A stretch of DNA of 64,000 nucleotides from Pampus argenteus (Eukaryota > Chordata > Actinopteri > Scombriformes > Stromateidae): assembly GCA_036937835.1 (NCBI GenBank), contig CM072878.1:18952501-19016500 (forward strand), read 5' to 3'. Under the pieces are notes generated by a model, which was not told the DNA's origin, made no database searches, and saw only the letters and a list, made by a program, of their open reading frames with translations. Made by a program: the position numbers and the translations under genes. Positions within the stretch are counted from its first letter, which is position 1. Every line of letters begins with the position of its first letter. Of the stretch, positions 13,202-24,500 are shown one piece after another.

Positions 13202-16200
13202 TCACACACATAGAGGAAAAAGGAAGGGGAAGGGAGGAGAGAAGGGAAAGAAAGGTGAGAAGACAGGAGTAGGTGAGCAGCAGCGACGGCGGCAGAGTCG
13301 AGTTGTAAGCAGCCAGATTAATTATAGGCAGTTAGTGAGGCGTCAGGAAACAGCAAACAGAGAGATCCAAGGAGGAGAGGATAACAGTGACATGACCTCA
13401 CACAACACCAACAATCCTGCCTGCTTTACCCAATTAAACAGCACAGCACCGGTGCAACGGGTGAATGTCAGAAAGCAGCGAATACAAAACACTGCGTTAG
13501 CTGCCATGATAGTTGTATAATTATCTACACAACTTCAGCAGTGTGCTGCTCAAACGGCTCTGTCTCCCTTTGAAGACGCAGGCAACAGGAGAAAGAGATG
13601 TTAACTTGATCTGTGACTATTTCTAATTCACTGCACTAATAAGTAGGACATTTTTTAGAGGCAAAATTGCACTGGCTCATTGAATTGCATGAAAAAATAA
13701 TGGTGTCGCAGCAAATACCATCCCGACTGATAGAGAAGGATATTGACTTTAAACCCTGACCAAAATATACCCAACCTCTCATTTCCATCCCCTCCCCCCC
13801 AACTCTCTGTCTCCCTCGCTCCCCTGGGGGGGTTTGTCACTTCCTTGAGTTATGTGGACTGGGATACTGGACCTGAGCTCTATAGCAGAAGCATTAAGAT
13901 ATGCTGGCCAAACAAGTCCCATTCCTTTGGTTTCTATATATACTTATAGAGGTATGGGCAGGGGAAGAGGGAGCATGGCCGGCGCTGCCTGATAATTGCT
14001 TGAGGATGTAATACATGTGAGAGATGGCGAGCAGCGTGATCTCGTATGCATACACAGGATCTCCGGGCTGCTATTCCTAGCATAAATAACACGGGGCCTG
14101 TCCTTGGGGAAAGAGAGATAAAGAAATAAATTCAAAAAAGGAATTGAGGGCAAAATTAATCCTTTGGACATTCACTCGACTGTGGTTACCCCCTCCATCT
14201 TTTATTTATTTATTTATTTATTTTATCATGCACAAATAATTAGCTTACAAGAGGGGAGAATGGAGCCATCATTTTTCAAAGGAGACAAACATATTGAATG
14301 CAAATTGCCAAAGCTTCATAGGAAATAGATTGTTTATTAATGGCCTGGTAGGTTCATTATATAGCACACAGGGTGCGGGAGAGAGAGAGGCATCATGGGT
14401 AATGGCTTTGTAGGGCACAAACAATAAATGCTTGTTACGGCGGAGGAGGCAGGTTTATCCGGTGCTCAATCTTGTCTGGCAGAGGAGGCTGAGTGCAGCA
14501 GAGACGCCTGGTTCCAGGGCTCCCTGCATGTCTGTATACGAGCCCAAACTACTCCCAGGTATGAATGGGAATCGATAGTATTCATGCCTCAACACCCAGC
14601 CAGGGAGCCTGTCTCCTTTATGAATGGAAAGCTGTGGAGCTTAGTACACTCTATTAAATGAACAGCTGGATGAGTAGCACTCGGCTGTTCACACCAGTGC
14701 AAGCTTCACCTGTCCATGGTAGGTGGTTAAGAGACTGATACTGCAGTAAATGCAGCAGCACTGTGGCTATTTTTTTAGCGGCTTGTTGTTTAATTCATAT
14801 TTTCCTTGAGTACCTCGTACATGACCAAAGATCTGCAGTGAAGACACTTAAAATCAGATTTTTAGAGGTAAAATATGAATTTTGTTTCACATTATCTGGA
14901 CAATTCACCTTAAAGTAGATTCTCCTTATAGCTCATACATCCCATGAAAAGCCTAAAACTAATGTATTTCATGTGCATCTGTGTCACAGTGTTAAAAAGC
15001 CACACTGGTGCACTGGGTGAAATGTTCCCTCGTTATAATGAAAACATACACTGTCCTGCTGCCAGCAGATGCACCACATATATATTACTCCATGGCTGAA
15101 AATGTTTGACCAATGTTAAAACTAAAAACTATATTGGCCGTTTTCTTTGGGTTTTTTTTTTATTGAACCTAAACTATACATCTGTCACCCTTTTTAAAAC
15201 ATTTATAGCCTCAGTAGGTGCAGAGTACAGACGGTAGTGAAGTCAGTACTGAGAGATGGACTGACACATTGTTGGTTTTGTTATTTTTCACAGGATTTAT
15301 TGACAGTAAGAAGAATATAAAATAGTTTTAGTTTTTAGTTTTTATCTTTTAACTGTTGCAAGCATGTGTGTTTCTAGACTTAATCTCAAATAGCTGCATT
15401 AAATTAACTTGGATGTTTTGAGTAATTAAATATGTGAATGCTTTCATATGATATCCTGTTTGCCCTCAGCTTGACATATGAGGTGAAATCAGTTTTAGCC
15501 TTCAAATTCCTTTTAACTAAACAACATGTATTTGATCAAAATGTCACACAGAGCATTATTCTTATTTAAAGCTATAGCTATACATTTCAAAACAAAATGA
15601 TAAAACCTGAATAATGTCAGACCTATTTAATCAACTCTCAGGCTTCAAAGACCAGGTCCCTAAACAAGTGGTTTCAATACCATAAGCTTGAGGCCCAGCA
15701 GCCTGCTGGTGGATTAAGTGAATTGTGAAACAGCTCAATAATGAATTGATTGACAGGGCTAATGATTCACAACTTGGGTTAGAGCTGCAACAACAAAAAC
15801 AATAGGGAGGGAGGGAGAAAGAAAAAGAGAGGCATGGTGGATGCAGCTCTCCAGGACCAGGCTTAGAGACCACTACTCTCAGCCAATGTACACACTACAC
15901 TAATGCCATCATTAGGAAACAGAAGAAGTACATGGTAATGAAGCAGCTGGCGTTCTAGTTCACTTACCTTGGATCCTCGCTCATTAAAGATAATCTCCAC
16001 ATCTAAAATCTTTCCAAATTGCTGCAGAGAAAGAAAGAGAAGAAGAGAAGAGCGAGGCAGAGATGAAGTTAGAAAGCCTCACTGACTGAATTCATGAGAA
16101 GGACGGCTGGAGAAAGAAAAACCATTAAGGCAATATGGAAATGTTACTTTTGTGAGGAAATGGTGGTCAATTTGCATTTGTTAGCTTGGCAAACAGAGGC

Positions 16201-19200
16201 TGGCTGGCAACGCTTTAAAAAGAGAATTCATAGCTGCTACTTTTGTGCAGTTTTGTAATTGTATCAATACTATATGCAATGAGATCACGGTATCTGTAGT
16301 GAATAAAACAGCGAATCTTTCGGGGCATCATGGTGGCCTAATGATTAAGGAGCATACCGCGTAACCACAACGTCCACGGTTTGTTGCATGTCATACCCTT
16401 CTGTTTCTCTCTAGTTTCCTGTCTCTCTACATTGTCTGACAACTAAAGGCTAAAAGAAAAATCTGAATCTTTGATCACATTGCAGCATTTCTGGTGTTTG
16501 CTTGCCTGCTCGTAACACAAAGACAAAAGAAGGAGTGTCGAACGATCTGATGCTGTCTTGAGATATGGAAACCCTTCCACGACCACGAATATCAGGGGTT
16601 AACTCTCTTCTTCAAGTCTCCTGAGCAGATAACTGAGCTCTGACTGGTGGAGTCACTGCTGGAGCAGTTCTGACTCTACCTGTCTATCCTATTATATGCC
16701 TCTATCTGTCTTTTCTAGTCTTTATTCTCTCTTCCTCTCTTTGTTTGTGTGCTCTCACAGTCAACAGGACCTAAGGGCCAGTCCCCGGGGGTTAACATGC
16801 TCCAGCCTTTCGATTTAACAGGCCTGCCTTCGGATCATTAGAAAACAGAGGAATGAAAGTAAACTGTAAGTTCCTCTAATGAGTGGAGTGAGAGCGACTT
16901 TTAATTGCTGTCTACAATGGCCGTATTATTTCATTAAAAGTAATTACCCTGTCAAGCGGTCCGCGTCGCCTTCATTTCGGCACAACAGGGAAGAAATGGG
17001 CCTTCCATGTGGTCGACGCTCAATGGGAATGGATGGATCGTTTGACTGAGCCACTAATAGGGGTTAGGAAGAGCTGGCTATTATCTGGCTGGAGTGAGTG
17101 GAGTGGGTTTGAGGTGGTGAGCGAACAACGTATGTCCCCCTCCCACTTGAAAGGATAATGCGGCAACTTCACCATGCCAAGTTAAAGAGGGAAAAAAAGG
17201 GCTTGGTTATTTAAAACCGTCATTACAGCGGGGTGTATCTCCTCTTATATGTCTATAGATCCCATCTACACATCAGCCTCATATGGCGCTCGGCTCCATT
17301 GATTCGGATGGGAGGCGTTGGCTCGATCACACACACAAGCATTTATATCCCAGCGTGATGCCCCTTTCTCGCCTGAGATGACAATGCTTCCCCACGCAAT
17401 GTGCAGATGCTAATTGTTTTAACCGAGCGTAATGGGCTTGTGGCGTCGATTAATTAGTTTCAGTGGAAGTCGTCTTTGTGGATTTCCACATGGCGCTGGG
17501 GACTGCTCGCTGCTCACGAGTGATCTCATGCACTCCTATCCCCACCCACCCTCACACATACAGAAACAGCTGCATCAGCAGTGCCAATAAACAATAGCTT
17601 CAATGGGAGGAGTCTCCAGAGGAGAAGCGAGAGACTGACGTCATCTAAGAGGCTGCAGCTCGATCAATGTATATAAGCAATTCAATATCAATATGAAAAA
17701 CATAAAGAGTGGTTTGCATGTTTCAGCCCGTTTATACTCATCTACTTTATTTTAGTTTTACAGCTGAAAACCATGCTGCTCTGTTTTAGACATTTTACAC
17801 CTAACCTTTCTTATCTGCTTAATGATTCTTATACTGAACATCCAAAATGTAAAGACAGATAAGGAGCTAAAACTGTAAACTATAAATAAACTGCCACTAT
17901 CATTTGATGCAGCGTGGATTCCCTGCAATTACAGTTCACTGTATTTCCTATGCCTTAAGCCTCTGAGTGTGAAAGCAACACACCACATCGAGGCCACTGT
18001 GCCTCCATCTTTGATTAGCTTGAATATCTTTAAGCTCTTCACAAACCTATAATTACGCTACAACAGCCCTGTGTATTCAAACAGCAGAGTGCCAGTTTAG
18101 AGCACAGCAGTTAGTGTGACAGCAGGATGGGGCGAGAGCAGAGGTCCTGATTGCTCTGGGGAATGCTATGAGAGCCCTTACATGTACTGAGAGAAGCACC
18201 ACTGAAGAACCCAGTCGCACAAACGAGGGCACCCTCGAGCAGCGCAGCATGGGAGCGGCGCAGAGCTCCCTCGCTCCCTCGCGCTTGGAGTGTTTTCATT
18301 TCCCCCACACTTGCTAGCTCTCAGAGATCACAGTTTCTAATTACTGATTAAGGTCCGCTGTGGTCGTCCTAATGAGCCCTTCATTCAGCGCCTCGTTAAA
18401 GACTCACGGGTCTTCTCCACACCCTTAACCCTGTGGCGGACAGGGTGAATCTCAGGCCCTCCCTGCTCATTTCAGTGCAGGCTTTCTACTGGTGGTGGAA
18501 TCGTTGCTGCTGTCACCAGAGTGGGTTTGTTGCCGTGCCGTGTGGGAGCAGATGGAGCTCCTGGCGGGGCTTTGCTCAGCTGTAGGGGCTGTCTCTAGTG
18601 GGCCGTGCAGCACCTCCACTCTCCTTATCCGCTGCTTTCCTGCCTGTATGTCTGTGGGTTTCACTCATGCGTAACAGTAATAGCGTATTGAGCCAGTGGT
18701 GCTCCAGAAGCCATTAGAGCTAGAGGGATGAGATTTTGCGCATGCTGATCACACAAAGGCCCCATTGTGGAGGCCATGTCAGAGGGTGGAGCGGACCAGC
18801 TATCTCCTTGCCAAGTTCTACCCAAGACAATCAATTCCACAATCCTCTTCTATGCCAACCACCAAGAAGGGAAGAAAGGTGGGGGCAAGTAACGGGAAGG
18901 AATGGGCAACACATGGGTGAGGAGGGTGATTGAGGGGGACTGGGTGGGCTGTGATCAATTTTGTATCGTATATCTGCATGCGGCGGCAAGGCACACAAAG
19001 CCTCTGAGCTAATTACTGAGGCGATTTGGATTCCACACGACCTGCACCAGAGCTGGGAACAATAAAGCTAACAATCAGAGAGAGAAAGAGACGAAGAGAG
19101 AGACAGAGCAGCCATGTTGTCTGCAATTTATAAAGCCACAGTCAGAGCTCTCGAGTAATTAATATCATCAGCTGGATGTTGTCTTCATAACGACGAGAAT

Positions 19201-21532
19201 TAACGCCTCCGGGTTCTAATGGCCCAATTAGCGCATAACATTTAAAGTACATTTTTGGCAATCGTCTCCATTCAGATCCATTATCGTTATTGAATTGGGG
19301 ATGTTTGGTTCAATTCTTATTGAGGCTTTTGTGAGACACAAGGGTGAGCTGCTGAACTATTCATTGCCTCATTAATTGGGCAAGAGATAGAGAGAAAGAG
19401 AATTTCTGCTGAGGACATCTGGTATTCTGATATGTAATCTGATTGCAGTTGTCTGGTGTCTCTCGCCACTCAGTATGTGAAGCCCCTAGACAAGCAAGTC
19501 AGGTAAAAGTGTAATAATCTCTTCTGACGTTTGCGGAGGCAGATTGTGGGAAACCCCCAGAGGAAGGATTATTGCTGACGTTTGTTTTTTACCTCCAAAT
19601 AAATGGTTTAGATAATCTGCAAATTGTTTGCTTATTTATAACCTGCCTGGTCTGCATCATCATTAATTTGGTTAGTAAAACCATATCATAAGTGATGTAA
19701 ATAATGCCTAAAACAGGGAAAATAACACCCAAGTGTCATTTTCCATTTAAGGTACTCACCCCAAACATTTGCCTCAGGTCGGGGTCCCGGAAGCGGAAGG
19801 GAATGTTGGAGACATGTAACCTTTTGGGCTGCTGCTTCTCTGAAGAGTCTGAGTGCTGGAGCTGGAGCTGCTGAGAGCCCTCTGTTTGCGTCACGTCATC
19901 TGTCTGCCAGAGGGAAACAAACAGAGAAAAGACACAAGCTGCTCATTAGCTGCTACAGTATATTACACCTCCTGGTCCTGAAGTACGGGGAGGGGAGGGT
20001 GGAAACAGGAGGATGGCGGGGTGCAGGGTGAGGTGGAAGCGGGGCCTGGCTGACTAACTTACTCAGCGTCTGCCATTTTTCAATCCGGCGAGAAAGCCAA
20101 AGCGATAAACAGCTGATGACTTATAGTGTCAAACCTGAGATTGTGCATTACAAATCCACTTATTAATCTCTTGCACTTAGCTCTTGAGCAACAGGAAAGA
20201 TTGAAGGCGCTGACAAAAAGGCGTGGATATAGATCCCACAGAGCCCTGACACGTCTAGACTAAAGATACATTATTGGTGACGTTTGCACACAGCCATCAG
20301 AGTGCGAGGCCCAAAGCCCTTAGCGTTGTTGTTTCCATCATTATGCGAATGCTATGCTGACATTTCTATATAAATGACGTGTCTGATGTCAATGACAAAT
20401 TCCACTTGTTTCTCTCTGTGACACCTATGATGGATTTCAATGGAGGTGATTGCACATTGTCTGTTCAGATGGACCTTGTTTTTGAGGCAGTTTCCTTTTG
20501 TGATGTGTTTTCTCTGTACAAAACCTCACTGGTGACCAGCATAGTTTATCCTCATATTCTATGCATTATTGTGGAATGATAAGTCCTCATAAAAGGTCAT
20601 TTGTAGCCTGGGTAGCTTTCAAAAACGCATTTGACTGTTAAAGAAATGTATCGTATAATCATTTTCTGATGTGGGCATGTCTGTGCATTAAGTGCGGTTG
20701 TAAAGCCAGAAGGCAATTAGCCTAGCTTAGCATATAGACTGAAAGCAGGGCAAAAAAGCTAGCCTGAAGCTAGAGATGCTGCACGAAAGTATTAAGCAGA
20801 AGGATGAACCGTTGACATGAAATAGTCGTAGTGTCCCCTTAAACAAATATAACTGATATTTCTACATTTTTCATAAGGTACAGAATATTAATTTTTCTGA
20901 AGAGAAATGTATAAATAGCTTTTTTTTTAATTGAAATGCTAATTAGTGACCTGCAGATGTGTTGGTTGGTGCATTTTTGAACTTTGGAGCTGGAGCCTGG
21001 TAGTCAACACGATGCACACAAACCCACCCACTTTCCTCCCTAAGAGGTTTTATAAATCTATATCAATGTCACCACTTACTCCTTTGCTTCAGAGAGAGGA
21101 CAGCAATTAATCTCATGACCACAAGGGGTCACTCATCAGAAAAAAATGTAAACAATGTTTGTTTTGAGCATTTGAGCAAACAACCAATGCTGTTTTTTTT
21201 CCTCCAATCTACAACAGCAAGTAAATGGTTAAAACAAACAGAAATGAACACAGATTTAGAGATTTAGTGCCGGTGACTCTGGAAAAAGGACTAAATAAAG
21301 CAACCCAGAGAGGAGGGGTGAATGGGAAATGAGAGAGTGGAAGTGGCAGATATTGAGTACAAAAGCTGTTTGAATGTGATATGTAAACTGCAATGTCTCC
21401 TGGGAAGTGCTCTCTGAGCATGGCAAACACGCTATACACTGGCTGGGAAGTCACATACACAGACACAATCTTGTACTGAGATACAGACGTGAAAAAGGAG
21501 TAGGTTGCTGCCAGAGTACAAACGGTTCAAAT

Positions 21533-21586
<54 letters not shown>

Positions 21587-24500
21587 TAACCCTCACCCTG
21601 CTCTGAGGCTGTCAGATGGCTGCAGGCCTCTCTTAGTGATACATTTCCCACCATTTAGGAAATGGGGTAAGGATTTATTCATTATAATTCATCATCACAG
21701 TATTATCATTATCATCATGATCGTAATGATGATCGCCTTTATTATTCTCATTATCATAATCACAATCTCCACTGTAATGGCTGTCATTTATTTGGTTTTT
21801 ATGGCCCATTCCGAGACGGTGACATACATTGTTAACAGTGACAGTTGTTTGATTCAAGGTCCCACTTTGTCTCCCCTGCAGCCATCCAGGTACGGCAGGT
21901 TGGTGGCAGCTTCTGGGCTCGACGACGTCCGAACCAGAGGTTAACAAGTGGCGAAGGACACGGGAGCCGCAAAATGCGCTGAGCTGGTCGTCCGGCTGGT
22001 AAGGAGTGGATTTGTGACAGAGAGAGACGGGCGGAGGGGTCTTAACTCTGCCGTGTCCTCGTGCGCTGGAGGTTAATAGCCTGAGTAGCCATGTTGGGCC
22101 CTGGGGGTGACACATTGCAGACAGATGCTGGGACCGTGGAGGGTGACAAGGTACCAGAGCCCCGCGGGTCAATCTGTTTCATCGGTCACACATGACACTA
22201 TCGACCTTTAGCGTATGTTACCAGACTACTGAGCACCGCTGTTCTCCAGCTCTGTCTGTCTGGCTTTTTATCATGGCAGGCGCACTCGCATGTTTGCAAA
22301 CATCCAGATTAACTTTCACTCTGCGCTCAGACAGGCCGGCAGCACGCTGACATCAGGGGCAAACACACATACGAAGAACACAAATACTAAATCGCTGACT
22401 CCCAAGCACCCCAGACTGCATCCTACTAACTCAATAACTTGGAGTTGTCACTGAGATCTGGGATGCCTGCCTCTGCGTCTCTCCTGAGTCTCCAACCTGC
22501 CTGCCTGGCTGAGAGAAGGTGGCGTTGCAGAGAAAAATAATTACCCACATATTACCATAGGAGGCCACCTTCAGTGGCACTTTACTGTCCCGACAGCTGC
22601 TGTCACGAGAAGGAAGGAAGGAAGGAAGGAGGTGGGATGCAAAACACGCAATCCCCGGCAAAGCCAGCAAACCAGAGAGTAAGAGAGCTGTCAACTCCAG
22701 CAAGACTCCGGCTTCCTGTTCAGTCATATCTCTAAAAGACTCCCTTGCTGTTATTTGCAAATCGGCTGCAAAGTGCTCTGCTCAGCACTTTCCCCCTCCT
22801 TGCAGAGTGGCATTACAAGAGCATAATTGAAACTATCTGATTGGAATGCTGCCAAGCAGGTAGATTACATCCGATTAAATAGGAGTGGGGAGGGGGGTGG
22901 GGGGATATTGAGTCTTCGCTCACAAGAATTATAATGCCTGAGCTTTAATTTATTATTTTCCTTCACTGTTTGCTTTCTCTTTCTAAAGACGCAGCAAATA
23001 CATCTCCTCCATCACCTGAGAGAGCAGTGGGTGTGCAGGGAGGTAATGTAGAGAAGAGCACCGCCACACCACCTCTACCTCTATTTATATACAGTAGAGA
23101 AATGGGAGGAGTTATTTTGAGCGACTGAGCTACTAAAAGTTTAAGTCCCGTCATTTATTGCATAGAAAACGCTGTGTGACTGACAGTTAAAACACTTCTG
23201 AGGTTTGGATGGATGTTACACTCTCTTAGATTGAGTATAAAAGAAAATACTCTGTATAAGTAATATATGAAAAAAAAATAAATAAAAAGTCAAGTATTCA
23301 AGCTTGTGAGGGGAGACGTCGACTCTGATTCTTAAGATGCATTTGGGTAAGAAAGCATTCAGCCGTTTAAATGACTTTCAGATCGTGGGTGAATTTAGCT
23401 CAGCGTTAGTGTTCCCTTCTGTGACAAAGACCCTAATTTTCTATAGCTCTGATTGATTGGCTCGTGCAGCAACCGTGACTGAGTCATGGGTATTGTAGTA
23501 TTTAGAGACATCTGTCCCACTAAACTGACGGGGAAAAACAATCAGAAACAATCAGAATGAAATGATCAAAACTGATGAAAATAATATGACATAGAATTGT
23601 CAAAAAAAATCCCATCAAAAAGCCAAATTTAACAATGAAGTATTGTCTGTGTATCCGAAGCCTGATATCTCATATTCCTCTGTGCTGTAGGCCCCATTGT
23701 TGTTCATAAACTATTAAAAACACGTCAGTGAGTCACACTGTAGCACTCTGTGACACGTCCTTCATTACCATGTTGTTTATTTTGACTCAATCCTGCACAC
23801 ACGCTGTCCCTGCTGCCGGAAATACTCACTAGAGCACCAAATATGGATTAATACGCCGCTGAAAATAGTCCATAATAAATGCACCACATCCTCCTGTTTG
23901 AGTAATGTTTGCTAATACCTGTTTGAGGAAATTACCTGAGCACTTTAAAAAAAATAAAAGCATGTATATATTGTATATATTTGCAGTTTTTAGAGATTCT
24001 GTAGAAACTGGGGGCTACAGGCAGGAGTGATACAGCAAGTCAAACACAAAAAGAAAAATATAGAATAATGCTAGTATTATCCTTTAAATTACCCAGGAGA
24101 GTTTCCATGCTGAGGAGCACTGAGGATATCTATAATATCTTTGAAATGGGAATTTACAGTGGAGGAAAACCAGCGGCTCCTCCCTCTTATAGATAACACA
24201 GGCGTTCCTTTTTAATGGTGCCCTACATGCTGCCATCAGCACCGCCTCTGAAAGCGACACCCTGGTGGAGTCTCAGTCCCTTAAACACAGCTCATGAGAG
24301 ATGAGAGTGTGTGTGCGTGTATCCATGAATGTTTGCATGTGCTCGCCCGTGTTTTCCACATGCCCTTGTGTATTCGTGTGTGTGTGTGTGTGTCTATGTT
24401 ATCACAGTCTCCCAGAATACCCTTTGGAAAGTCTTCACGCCGCTGACACGGGCTGTGAAAAATCTGGAATTGAGTGCTGCCCTAACGCCACTGCCTTAAT

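Larger units (their letters stand above)
13104..15967 (-). other. rbfox3: rbfox3 intron, 2.9 kb
   Basis: Contains an (AC)n tract 13156-13200, (TTTA)n 14200-14224 and degraded TTAAAGGATA-type repeat fragments at 14900-15350. No coding sequence recognised. Confidence 0.75.

Noticed and set aside
21531..22172. Open frames of 137 and 165 codons through the (AC)n tract and a T/A-rich stretch
   Set aside because: They consist of Thr-His or Asp/Asn simple-sequence translation and intron sequence, with no recognisable domain.
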